Source of the DNA: an uncultured Bacteroidales bacterium
GTDB lineage: Bacteria > Bacteroidota > Bacteroidia > Bacteroidales > Muribaculaceae
Direction of reading: 5' to 3'
Assembly (NCBI GenBank): GCA_958418815.1
Contig: CATZGB010000017.1
Location: 1 to 59,268, forward strand
DNA length: 59,268 nt
Part shown: piece by piece, positions 16,650 to 24,739 of the stretch
Layout: every line of letters starts with the position of its first letter
Position numbering within the stretch: the first letter of the stretch is position 1
Program-made: the position numbers and the translations under genes
The notes under the pieces: model-generated
What the model was told of the DNA's origin: nothing
The model's database searches: none
The model's input: the letters and a program-made list of their open reading frames with translations, nothing else

Positions 16650-16906
16650 AATCCCATGGATTTTTCCATCGCCTCAATCGAGGAAAGATTCAGGGCAGGC
16701 TCGTTGCGGAGACGTCCGCTTGCCGCCTCTTCCATTGCCTCAAGTGTAACAGCATTAGGCTCGTGGTAGGCGGCATCAAGTAGAACAGTCTCAACATAAT
16801 TGTTTAGGCTGCGGTTCTGCCGTTTTGCAAGCTGCTTCAATCTGTCAATGAGTTCCACGGAAAGGCGGAAGCTCTGGTTCTTTTTCAGTGCTATTTCCAT
16901 ATCCAT
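16646..16906 (-). CDS. Antitoxin of the YafQ-type pair (RHH-like)
   Basis: 86 residues. The N-terminus (KKNQSFRLSVELIDRLKQLAKRQNRSLNNYVETVLLDAAY) looks like a ribbon-helix-helix fold, and the C-terminal tail would wrap the toxin. It comes first in the operon, as antitoxin genes of this kind usually do, with a Bacteroidetes promoter 15 bases upstream. It probably represses its own promoter. The pair should stabilise the element. Confidence 0.8.
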   Translation of the reverse strand: MDMEIALKKNQSFRLSVELIDRLKQLAKRQNRSLNNYVETVLLDAAYHEPNAVTLEAMEEAASGRLRNEPALNLSSIEAMEKSMGL

Positions 16907-16920
16907 ATTATTTTATACTG

Positions 16921-16950
16921 CAAAGTTAGTGTAAATGTATTACAAAAACA
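16921..16950 (-). promoter_or_regulatory. Promoter of the toxin-antitoxin pair
   Basis: On the minus strand TAACTTTG (16921-16928) is a perfect TAnnTTTG, with TTG about 20 bases upstream (near 16949). It faces away from the coupling-protein gene that begins at 16979, so the intergenic segment is divergent. Confidence 0.65.
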
Positions 16951-16978
16951 ATAATTCTACCATATAAGTTCCCAGACT

Positions 16979-19288
16979 ATGGCTTTTGAAGAAACAAAGG
17001 AACAGCAACAGATGTATAACTACTTCCGTAGCTGTATCTACATATTCCTGATTATCGAGATTGTGATGAACCTGCCTATCACGTCTGACAACCGCGTGAC
17101 GCAGTTCATACTCGACCTGCTCGGACGCTTCAAGATGTTCAACTCCGTGGCCGGGTGCAAGGTTGCCGAACTTGTCTGCATCTGTGTGGTATGTATCGGC
17201 ACCAAAGCGAAAAAGGCGTTGAAGTTCAATCTGAAGACTATGGTGGTATATCCGGTGCTTGCAGGTCTCACTCTCGTAGGACTGTGCTTCATCTTCCATC
17301 ACGGCACATGGGGTATGTCGCTCTTCGGCTTCCCTGCAAGCCGTGTCCTGTATGCCTTCTGCTCGGTGGTCGGCACAATGCTCGTACACCAGGGACTCGA
17401 CGGTATTGCCAAGTATTACAACCACAAGGTCGGCGAGGACAGGTTTAATTTTGAGAATGAATCTTTTGAACAGTCCCGTCAGGAGGTCAATACACCTTAT
17501 TCAGTGAATATCCCGATGATATTCTACTGGAAAAAGCGTATGCACAACGGCTACATCAACATTATCAATCCGTTCCGTGGTACGATTGTGCTGGGTACTC
17601 CCGGCTCCGGCAAGTCTTTCGGCATAATAGATCCGTTCATAAGGCAGCACGCACGAAAGGGCTTCGCCATGATGGTATATGACTATAAGTTCCCGACGCT
17701 TGCCAAGACGCTTTTCTATCAGTATTGCAAGAATTTGCACTACGGCAATCTGCCGAATGGGTGTGGTTTCCGCATAGTCAATTTTACCGATGTGGAGTAT
17801 TCAAACCGTATCAACCCCATCCAGCGTAAATACATTCCCGACCTCGCGGCGGCTTCGGAGACGGCGGCCACGCTTCTTGCCTCGCTCAACAAGGGCGGTG
17901 GCGAGAAAAAGGGCGGCTCGGAGGCTTTCTTCACCAACTCGGCAGAGAATTTCCTCGCGGCGATCATCTATTTCTTTGTGAATTTCCACCCGACAGGTTT
18001 TCTGAAAGGGAAAAAACTGAAACGCTATATATCGCACGAGGGCAAGAAATTGGAGCTTGTGATACGCAACTGGGACGATTTCAACGCTCTGGACGAGAAC
18101 GGCGAGGTCATGCTTGACTTCGTGAACGAGAACGGGCGCGACGTATCCACCGACGAGGACAAGATGTTCGTTGACCTTAACGGCTTCTCCTATATCGACC
18201 GCATGGGTAAGCTGATATTGATTGACCGCTGCTGGTATGAGGACGAGAACGGAAACGAGGTTGAGCCGGACACTATCACAGGTGAGTTTTCGGATATGCC
18301 CCATGTGCTGTCGTTCCTCGGACGCAAGTATTCGGAGGTGTTCGACATTCTGATGATGGACGATAAGATAGCCTCGCTGATGGCCCCCTTCAAGTCCGCA
18401 TACGAGAACAAAGCCAACGACCAGCTTGAAGGTATGGTGGGTACTCTCCGCGTAAATGCGGCACGGCTTGTATCCCCTGAAGCCTATTGGGTGTTCACCG
18501 GCGATGATTTTGACTTGAAGATTTCCGACCCGGTGAGTCCGAGCTATCTTGTGATTGCCAACGACCCCGAAAAGGAACAGGTCATCGGCTCTCTGAACGC
18601 TCTTGTGCTTAACCGTCTGATAACCCGTGTCAATTCCAAAGGCAATATACCTGTTAGTATCATCGTTGACGAGCTTCCCACTCTGTACTTCCACAAGATT
18701 GACCGACTGATCGGCACGGCGCGAAGCAACAAGGTTGCCGTGACTCTCGGTTTTCAGGAGCTTCCGCAGTTGGAGGCTGACTACGGCAAGGTGGGTATGC
18801 AGAAGATTATCACGACCTGCGGCAACATATTCATGGGTGCGGCACGAAACAAGGAGACTCTTGAATGGGCGCAGAATGATGTGTTCGGCAAGGCGAAGCA
18901 GACATCGACATCAATCACCATAAACGACCAGAAAATCTCAACCTCCATTTCCGAGAAGATGGACTATCTCGTTCCGGCGGCAAAAATCGCAGACATGGCT
19001 ACGGGCTGGCTTGCGGGTCAGGCGGCACGTGACTTCACGGCCACCGATGAAAAGATGCTGTCGCATTTTGACATCGAGGACTCCGAGGAGTTCAAGACAA
19101 CCAAGTATTTCTGCAAGACGCACTTCGATATGGCACGTATCAAGGAGGAGGAATCCAACTATGTGGAGCTGCCTAAAATTTATTCTTTCGACAGTGAGCG
19201 AGAGAAGGAGATTATGCTCAACCGCAATTTCAAGCGTGTCAACCAGGAGGTGGCCGATATGGTGAAGGAACTTCTCGGCACTGAATAA
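16979..19288 (+). CDS. Type IV coupling protein (VirD4/TraG-like, YWFCY type)
   Basis: 769 residues. N-terminal membrane helices (residues about 17-36, 60-80, 88-110, 115-140) correspond to the YWFCY region of Bacteroidetes coupling proteins. Walker A GTPGSGKS lies near residue 205 and Walker B VSIIVDELPTL near residue 560. It delivers the relaxase-DNA complex to the channel. In other Bacteroides elements this gene (often mobC) lies beside the relaxase; here it is 13 kb away, behind the secretion genes. Confidence 0.93.
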   Translation: MAFEETKEQQQMYNYFRSCIYIFLIIEIVMNLPITSDNRVTQFILDLLGRFKMFNSVAGCKVAELVCICVVCIGTKAKKALKFNLKTMVVYPVLAGLTLVGLCFIFHHGTWGMSLFGFPASRVLYAFCSVVGTMLVHQGLDGIAKYYNHKVGEDRFNFENESFEQSRQEVNTPYSVNIPMIFYWKKRMHNGYINIINPFRGTIVLGTPGSGKSFGIIDPFIRQHARKGFAMMVYDYKFPTLAKTLFYQYCKNLHYGNLPNGCGFRIVNFTDVEYSNRINPIQRKYIPDLAAASETAATLLASLNKGGGEKKGGSEAFFTNSAENFLAAIIYFFVNFHPTGFLKGKKLKRYISHEGKKLELVIRNWDDFNALDENGEVMLDFVNENGRDVSTDEDKMFVDLNGFSYIDRMGKLILIDRCWYEDENGNEVEPDTITGEFSDMPHVLSFLGRKYSEVFDILMMDDKIASLMAPFKSAYENKANDQLEGMVGTLRVNAARLVSPEAYWVFTGDDFDLKISDPVSPSYLVIANDPEKEQVIGSLNALVLNRLITRVNSKGNIPVSIIVDELPTLYFHKIDRLIGTARSNKVAVTLGFQELPQLEADYGKVGMQKIITTCGNIFMGAARNKETLEWAQNDVFGKAKQTSTSITINDQKISTSISEKMDYLVPAAKIADMATGWLAGQAARDFTATDEKMLSHFDIEDSEEFKTTKYFCKTHFDMARIKEEESNYVELPKIYSFDSEREKEIMLNRNFKRVNQEVADMVKELLGTE

Positions 19289-19301
19289 TAAATTACTTAT
19301 C

Positions 19302-20021
19302 ATGGAAACTACCGCCAAAATATCCGTTCCCCTCTCGCTCCGCTTATCCGGAAGTGCGTTGAAGATTATCGCCATTCTCTCGATGGTGGCCGACCATTGC
19401 GCCTACTTCCTTATGGAGCCTGACACTCCGATGTACGACTGTCTGCGATGTATCGGCAGGATAGCGTTCCCTGTGTTCGCTTTCCTTGTTGCCGAGGGGT
19501 TCGCACATAGCCGCGACCGTATGAGATATTTTCTGATACTGTTGCTTGCCGGTGCAGTCAGTGAATTGCCGTGGTATCTGCTCAACGGAGCGGACGGCAC
19601 GCATAATGTCATGTTCACTCTCTCCCTCGGAGTTGTGGCACTCGCCATATTCGACCGTATGTGTGAACATGGGCCGCTGTCGTTCATCGGTATTTCAGGT
19701 ATCGCTGTTCTGGCATGGTGGCTCGGAACGGATTATGACTGGCGCGGAGTTCTGATGATAGCGGTGTTCTACATTCTCCGGCACCAGACTATGCGTCCGT
19801 GGCTGGAGCGTTCATCGACAAATTTTCCCTCTCAGGCTATTCTTCAGATTATATTCACGTTTCCTTTGATGGCTCACTACGGCATAGCCGGTGCGTTGCT
19901 CGCCTCCGCAATAATCTTCCTGTATGACGGCACCCGTGGCTTCATACGAAGCAAATCGGCCAAATACAGCTTATATGCCATATACCCCGTACATCTGATG
20001 TTGCTATCGCTATTCAGTTGA
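19302..20021 (+). CDS. traX: TraX-family membrane acyltransferase-like protein
   Basis: 239 residues with about seven or eight hydrophobic helices. The N-terminal part (LKIIAILSMVADHCAYFL ... CIGRIAFPVFAFLVAEGFAHSRDRMRYF) is the signature of the TraX family, whose F-plasmid member N-acetylates pilin. Here it starts 13 bases after the coupling protein and is followed by a terminator at 20089-20115. It may modify the TraE pilin-like subunit; that is inference. Confidence 0.85.
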   Translation: METTAKISVPLSLRLSGSALKIIAILSMVADHCAYFLMEPDTPMYDCLRCIGRIAFPVFAFLVAEGFAHSRDRMRYFLILLLAGAVSELPWYLLNGADGTHNVMFTLSLGVVALAIFDRMCEHGPLSFIGISGIAVLAWWLGTDYDWRGVLMIAVFYILRHQTMRPWLERSSTNFPSQAILQIIFTFPLMAHYGIAGALLASAIIFLYDGTRGFIRSKSAKYSLYAIYPVHLMLLSLFS

Positions 20022-20088
20022 TAACTTAAATTCAATTTTTATTGCGTAGCAGGATTTGGCATCTGTGAATACATATATTCCTGTCTCG

Positions 20089-20115
20089 GCCTGTTCGTTT
20101 CGGACAGGCTTTTTT
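20089..20115 (+). terminator. Intrinsic terminator after traX
   Basis: GCCTGTTC and GGACAGGC form an 8-bp stem (one wobble) with a 5-base loop, followed by a run of six T. It should end the coupling protein-TraX transcript. Confidence 0.85.
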
Positions 20116-20139
20116 ATAGGCAGTCTCCTCAAAATTTAG

Positions 20140-20147
20140 TAAATTTG
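20140..20147 (+). promoter_or_regulatory. Promoter -7 element for the HU gene
   Basis: TAAATTTG is a perfect TAnnTTTG, 27 bases before the HU start codon and just after the terminator at 20089-20115. No clear -33 element is seen. Confidence 0.6.
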
Positions 20148-20173
20148 CAGTCTAAATCAGATAAGTACGCAAA

Positions 20174-20449
20174 ATGACTAAGGCAGAAATTGTAAACGAG
20201 ATAGCGAAGACCACAGGTATTGACAAGACAAGTGTTCTTGCAGTGGTTGAGCAATTTATGGTTGTAGTAAAAGACAGCCTCGCACATGGAGAGAACGTAT
20301 ATCTCCGTGGCTTCGGCACATTCCAAGTTAAGGAACGTGCTGAAAAAACCGCACGCAACATTTCAAAGAATACCACTATCGTAATCCCGGCACATAATAT
20401 CCCGTTCTTCAAACCATCGGCCGAGTTCAAAAAGGAGGTGGCTCAGTGA
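20174..20449 (+). CDS. HU/IHF-family DNA-binding protein
   Basis: 91 residues. MTKAEIVNEIAKTTGI, then GENVYLRGFGTFQVKERAEKTARNI and the end IPAHNIPFFKPSAEFK are the HU/IHF fold, including the DNA-contacting arm with the proline (NTTIVIPAHNIPFFKPS). It bends DNA and may assist integration, excision or relaxosome formation. The next small gene starts two bases after its stop, using a strong AAGGAGGTG ribosome site inside the HU end. Confidence 0.93.
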   Translation: MTKAEIVNEIAKTTGIDKTSVLAVVEQFMVVVKDSLAHGENVYLRGFGTFQVKERAEKTARNISKNTTIVIPAHNIPFFKPSAEFKKEVAQ

Positions 20450-20450
20450 T

Positions 20451-20621
20451 ATGGAACAGGAAAACCAAAATATCGAAAGTGCGGTTGAAGAACTGACTCC
20501 CGACTGTAACTGCCATTGCGAGGGCGAATGTCATTGCCATAATTGCTACGAGAGACAGCCGGAGATTTTCGATGAAAGTGACATCGACCGCATAATAGCC
20601 AACCTTAATGACTGGGATTGA
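20451..20621 (+). CDS. Cys/His-rich small protein, probable metal binder
   Basis: 56 residues. The centre CNCHCEGECHCHNC (residues 19-32) has six Cys and three His in 14 residues, a dense metal-site pattern; both ends are acidic, and the C-terminal part (ESDIDRIIANLNDWD) may be helical. A strong ribosome-binding site lies about 10 bases upstream and the gene follows HU directly, so it is surely translated with it. No family recognised; zinc or copper binding is inferred. Confidence 0.7.
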   Translation: MEQENQNIESAVEELTPDCNCHCEGECHCHNCYERQPEIFDESDIDRIIANLNDWD

Positions 20622-20624
20622 GAT

Positions 20625-20732
20625 ATGAGGTATAAATATTGTCCCGAATGTGGCGCAAAACTCAACGGACGGCAAGCTGGTGATGACGGGCTTGTGCCGT
20701 ACTGTGATATAATATTTCGTTCACTCGAATAA
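20625..20732 (+). pseudogene. Remnant of a zinc-ribbon NUDIX hydrolase gene
   Basis: 35 codons: YKYCPECGAKLNGRQAGDDGLVPYCD is the N-terminal zinc ribbon seen before NUDIX domains (NudC-like) in Bacteroidetes. After YCD the expected second Cys and the catalytic domain are missing and the frame ends within eight codons. It starts three bases after the previous stop. I read it as the 5' end of a captured or deleted gene; a functional mini-protein is less likely since the metal site has lost its fourth Cys. Confidence 0.6.
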
Positions 20733-20793
20733 AAAACTTGCAAGATAAACGGGTAATACAAACGCGACAAAGATGAGTAGCGCCAACTGTTGA

Positions 20794-21285
20794 TTAAATC
20801 GTAGAATTGTTCTCCTGATTAATTTTAAGGTCAGTTCTACGCCGAAATTTTATTATAGTGTTATCCCCGTTTGTGTTTGCTTGCCACCACATTACTGAAC
20901 TGGTGAGTTTTGTTACTTTATAATAATAGTTTCCGGCCCAAGGATCTTCACTGTCAAGTTCACCCACTAAAGTCAAATCCAACAAAGGTTGATTGTTCTC
21001 CATATATCGGATACTCCAGTTGTATTCTTTGTCGAATAATGGTTTGCCGTTTGCTGTCAGATAATATGTGGTGATTTTTCCATAATGACCACCATAAGTC
21101 CCCTCAGTCAAATCAGGAGCGGCAGTTATATCGTAAATGCAGTTTCTTTCAGGAGTTTGCGAGACAACCTCCCATTGCCCGGCCAAAAGATTCAAGTCGA
21201 TGATTTCCACATCATCCTCATCGCTGCAACCGGCAATGCCAAATGAAATAAGCGAGAGTAACAGTGAGAATAAAAACTTATTCAT
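20794..21285 (-). CDS. Lipoprotein with lipocalin-like body
   Basis: 163 residues. Signal peptide with lipobox GIAGC (Cys about residue 20) followed by acidic SDEDD, the export rule for surface-facing Bacteroidetes lipoproteins. The body begins LAGQWEVVSQTPE and is beta-rich with many aromatic residues, recalling lipocalin-like domains of gut Bacteroidales. It is AT-richer than the tra genes, as for cargo. Target unknown. Confidence 0.65.
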   Translation of the reverse strand: MNKFLFSLLLSLISFGIAGCSDEDDVEIIDLNLLAGQWEVVSQTPERNCIYDITAAPDLTEGTYGGHYGKITTYYLTANGKPLFDKEYNWSIRYMENNQPLLDLTLVGELDSEDPWAGNYYYKVTKLTSSVMWWQANTNGDNTIIKFRRRTDLKINQENNSTI

Positions 21286-21394
21286 AATGAAGAGATTATT
21301 AGTTTAAGATAAAACGCCGAAATGCGCCTTTTATTGCGATACAGATGGCAGAATCGGACAAAGTACCTATTCGGTTAATGCCTCCATATCGCTA

Positions 21395-21898
21395 CTAATG
21401 CACATAATTATTGTCTTTAATGGAGCATCCTGTGCAGTATATTGGATAGCCATAATTTCCTTCGATGTACGGATGTCTGAAATAATCATACAAGGCATCA
21501 AATTCAGTATGAAGTTCAGCGTTTTGGTCAATGGCTGAATTGGTAAGGAGAACGATTTGTGTATTTTTTAGGTTCTGTTTTTCAGTTCCAATCATAGATG
21601 GTCGAGATATAATGGCCCTGACTTCAGGATATGTCAAATCGCTGCCAATGACAAAATATGCAGTGGAGCCATAAGTTTAGACTTGAATCGGTGTTCCTGT
21701 CTATTATAAGGGTCGAGCTATCTGTGGTGCCGGTGTATACTCCAATATAATTTTGCAAGCAGAGGTGATGTGACTATCACCTTGCAAGCCTGCCGAGTCA
21801 GTAATAATATGCTTGCCATTTGCCGATTTATTATTGGCAGAACAGGTTGTAAAGGCGATTGCTACCCACAACATGATAAAAAATCTGAAAAATCCCAT
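21395..21898 (-). pseudogene. Broken lipoprotein gene
   Basis: The 5' part (21704-21898) encodes a signal peptide with lipobox-like ending FTTCSANN and about 40 more residues before TAA TAG. The 3' part continues in another frame (from about 21680: YGSTAYFVIGSDLTYPEVRAIISRP ... GCSIKDNNYVH, ending at 21395). Between them the third frame reads PYNRQEHRFKSKLMA, which joins the halves sensibly. One ancestral protein of about 165 residues with two small frame-changing indels explains this best. Function unknown. Confidence 0.55.
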
Positions 21899-21915
21899 AT
21901 ATTTGTTTATTTATC

Positions 21916-22608
21916 TTATCCCAGCTTGTTGCGGAGTTTACGGACTTCGGTCTTTACAAAGCCCATAATCTCTTTCCCTAAAAGGAATTGTTCAGTGGCG
22001 AACCAATCGGGGTTGCCGTTGTCTTGCTGAGTATAATTTTTCTCGGAGTTGTCTATTGCATCCTGGAGACGTGCCGGGTCTCGTTGATAATCAAATCCAC
22101 CTGCGATTTGTTTATTGACATACGCCTTGACAGATGGTTGTTTTTCAACATCTTCTCTATCCGGCCTGTCTGCATAGTGATGGTAATATAGCCATACTTC
22201 AAAGCAGGGGTTACTTTGCGCGACATTCCATGCCTCATACGGTTTAGCCTCGCTGTATTTCTCAGTTATCCGCGCGTTCATAGCCCTGCAGAAGTTTCTG
22301 AGAGGTGCTATCTTACCCTCTTTCTCCCATGAATCAGTGTCTATCGCAAACCATATTTTATCTTGTTGGAGATAGTCAATCGTATGTTTTCTTGTATCGC
22401 CAAGCAAGATACGCTCGGCAAGCTCCATCAGTTTCAAGGGGTCTGTGCCTTCTTCAGGAGGTATGACAATCAATTCAAGATTGGAGGACAATCCTTCAAA
22501 AAAGCCGAAATAGTCAGGCTCAGAGCCTTTCCCCTCACAGACTATATAGATCTTGCTGGCATCTTTGGTCGGCTCACTCTTGCTGTAATCTTTCCTGCGT
22601 GTAATCAT
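21916..22608 (-). CDS. RloB-family TOPRIM-like protein (defence)
   Basis: 230 residues. The start KIYIVCEGKGSEPDYFGFF is the conserved opening of RloB (PF13707-like), with Glu25 in the TOPRIM-like position, and ACFEVW/NPCFEVWLYYH further on is also characteristic. RloB is found beside RloA ATPases in phage-defence islands (for example AbiLi/AbiLii). It starts one base after the end of the ATPase gene, so the two form an operon. Probably the nuclease-like effector. Confidence 0.85.
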   Translation of the reverse strand: MITRRKDYSKSEPTKDASKIYIVCEGKGSEPDYFGFFEGLSSNLELIVIPPEEGTDPLKLMELAERILLGDTRKHTIDYLQQDKIWFAIDTDSWEKEGKIAPLRNFCRAMNARITEKYSEAKPYEAWNVAQSNPCFEVWLYYHHYADRPDREDVEKQPSVKAYVNKQIAGGFDYQRDPARLQDAIDNSEKNYTQQDNGNPDWFATEQFLLGKEIMGFVKTEVRKLRNKLG

Positions 22609-22609
22609 A

Positions 22610-23947
22610 TCACCATTTCAGATCAGAAAGGTTAGACAGGAACGGTATGCCTCCATAGCGGCCATTGAGATAACCGTTCTCGATGTTCGCGGTCTTGTGG
22701 ATATTATAGTCGCTCAACGGATAAAGCTGTGTTGACTGGTCAACATCCTTCTGAGCGAACCATATCTCATCGGGGCGGAAAATGGATTGGTCAAGCAGAC
22801 AACTCTCATGTGTGGTGAATATTATCTGACCTTTGGCATCACGGTTCTCCGATATTTTACTCATGAGAGTCTTTATCATTATTGGATGTATGCTCCTTTC
22901 TATCTCATCTACAACGAACACATTGTCACGTTTGAGAATGGCATAAAGCAGAGGCATATATTCTATAAGCCTACGTGTGCCGTCAGACTCCATATCCATT
23001 TTCATCTCCACATCATCACCATTATAATTGGTGTGTACGGCAATAAGTGTCTTTATATAAGGCACGCCATCCTCGACAACGATGTTTGAAATCTCATTGT
23101 TATGCGTCTCCATAAGCATCTGTGGTGTGCCTGGATGCTCTTTAGCGGCGTTGATAGCCTTTGTCATGGTAGTGTTGCCACGCACTTCATCCTCATTCAG
23201 AATCTCTTTGCGGACACCAAGTTTGGTTATGCCCGTTTTAAGTTCCGGCATGATTGAATTTACGAGTTCCGCAAACTCACTGTCTCCGTCAAGCACATGG
23301 GGAAGATAGCCTATCCGCATAGTTGGCAGTACAACCTGCAATCGTCTGATCCAGTCGTATGCCTCCTTTACAGCCGGTAATTCTTCGGGGTAATACTTAC
23401 CGAAGAATGACAGGGCGAGCATATCCGGACGCACAATCCTGTTCATCGCGTTCATAAAGACCTCGATGAAATCATCCTTGCCACCGGGACGCAAATAATC
23501 GCCGGAAACATTTATGTCATTATCCTTACGGCTGAATATCCTTATGTCTTTACTTTTCTGACTGAGAAGCAATTCCTCCTCAAATACTTCCTGACGGTTG
23601 AAACGCAGATGATAATAGAATATCTTGCCCTCGGTAAAGAACTCGACAGCAAGTTCAGACGGAGTATTCTTTCCGTTCTCATCAAGTTTGAAATAGAGAT
23701 CTTCGGCAATATCCGCCTCGCCCATCTTCTCGGCCCCGACCAATGATTTGAGCAAGGCGATACATTTGAGTAGGTTGCTTTTGCCCGCACCGTTTGCTCC
23801 ATATATGGCACTCATACGCAATGCGGTCACATAACCACAGTCCATTTTGTGCCATTCGTGGCTATGGCTCTTGCTTGACGGGAAAGTGTTGAACTCAACC
23901 GCGTTCTTAAACGACATGACATTTTCTGCTGCGAATCGTAGTAGCAT
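22610..23947 (-). CDS. RloA-like AAA ATPase (defence)
   Basis: 445 residues. LRFAAENVMSFKNAVEFN opens the protein, then Walker A IYGANGAGKSNLLK (about residue 49-62), Walker B VFVVDEIERSIHPIM (about 345-360) and IIFTTHESCLLD (about 382-395). This is the ABC/AAA_15 type ATPase seen in RloA, AbiLi and related abortive-infection systems. It probably senses phage and controls RloB. First gene of the two-gene operon with a Bacteroidetes promoter at 23973-23980. Confidence 0.88.
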   Translation of the reverse strand: MLLRFAAENVMSFKNAVEFNTFPSSKSHSHEWHKMDCGYVTALRMSAIYGANGAGKSNLLKCIALLKSLVGAEKMGEADIAEDLYFKLDENGKNTPSELAVEFFTEGKIFYYHLRFNRQEVFEEELLLSQKSKDIRIFSRKDNDINVSGDYLRPGGKDDFIEVFMNAMNRIVRPDMLALSFFGKYYPEELPAVKEAYDWIRRLQVVLPTMRIGYLPHVLDGDSEFAELVNSIMPELKTGITKLGVRKEILNEDEVRGNTTMTKAINAAKEHPGTPQMLMETHNNEISNIVVEDGVPYIKTLIAVHTNYNGDDVEMKMDMESDGTRRLIEYMPLLYAILKRDNVFVVDEIERSIHPIMIKTLMSKISENRDAKGQIIFTTHESCLLDQSIFRPDEIWFAQKDVDQSTQLYPLSDYNIHKTANIENGYLNGRYGGIPFLSNLSDLKW

Positions 23948-23972
23948 GGCTTATTCCGTTTGTTATTCACGG

Positions 23973-23980
23973 CAAAGATA
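23973..23980 (-). promoter_or_regulatory. Promoter -7 element of the RloA/RloB pair
   Basis: TATCTTTG on the minus strand is a perfect TAnnTTTG, 25 bases before the ATPase start codon. No -33 element is evident. Confidence 0.6.
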
Positions 23981-24068
23981 GCAAAATATATCCATTTACA
24001 CAAGCTATTGCCGATTAAAACATTATATTCAGTTAAAATTTAACGTAATTATTGCAAACTTGGTTCAT

Positions 24069-24662
24069 TCAAAGCTGACGGAGCACCCTTATCACTGCAC
24101 GGATATAGCCCGGATCTTCGGCATAGCCAATCTTTTTCAACCATAGCAGATAATTTCCGCCCTTATATCTATATTGTACTTTTGTGTAATATGCTTTGAC
24201 CGATTCAGTCCAGTGGTTGAACTCATAGTATTTGCCTGTGCGTGGATTGGTAAGCCCGAAAAGATTGTGCTTGTTGCGGCAGACCGGGGATTTGAACCAG
24301 CCTGTTTCAAGTATTGCCTGTGCCAATACTATCTTCGGATATTTTATGCCGTTCTTTTCAATCTCGGCAATCAGATTTTTAATGGTGAGAGGGGGCAAAT
24401 TATCAGCGGCAGCTACTTCCTCACATGATTTTCTCACCATGCCAGCATTGCGAAATGCAATTTGTATAGAGTCAGGATATTTCACTGTCATAGCCAATTC
24501 TCTACTCTCTGTATATCCCACGTTTTCAGGTTCTTTGGTATTCACTACGGCTGGAGGAGCCTCAATCGGTGTCTCTTTTGTGATTGTATGAAACTGAGCC
24601 ATTGACACAGAGGGAACTGCAATCATGGCTACTGTAATGAGAAATGTGTCCAAAGTGCTCAT
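24069..24662 (-). CDS. Glucosaminidase-domain cell-wall hydrolase
   Basis: 197 residues. Signal peptide at 1-22 (FLITVAMIAVPSVSMA), a linker, then a glucosaminidase/FlgJ-like domain from about residue 75 (IVLAQAILETGWFKSPVCRNKHNLFGLTN, catalytic Glu in ILETGWF; then YYEFNHWTESVKAYY). It would open peptidoglycan for the transfer channel. It lies divergently from the DNA-processing operon; its first codons overlap the regulatory box at 24645-24657, so start choice and regulation are linked. Confidence 0.85.
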   Translation of the reverse strand: MSTLDTFLITVAMIAVPSVSMAQFHTITKETPIEAPPAVVNTKEPENVGYTESRELAMTVKYPDSIQIAFRNAGMVRKSCEEVAAADNLPPLTIKNLIAEIEKNGIKYPKIVLAQAILETGWFKSPVCRNKHNLFGLTNPRTGKYYEFNHWTESVKAYYTKVQYRYKGGNYLLWLKKIGYAEDPGYIRAVIRVLRQL

Positions 24663-24689
24663 GTACGAAATTCTTGTAAAATAATTTTG
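24645..24689 (+). promoter_or_regulatory. Transfer-box promoter 3 (DNA-processing operon)
   Basis: TGTGTCCAAAGTG (24645-24657) is followed after 24 bases by TAATTTTG (24682-24689). Box, spacing and -7 element match 3586-3630. The box lies inside the first codons of the divergent glucosaminidase gene. Confidence 0.7.
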
Positions 24690-24739
24690 TCATCGGCAAG
24701 TGGTTGACACCACGAAATTAACCCCCAATAATAAACCGC

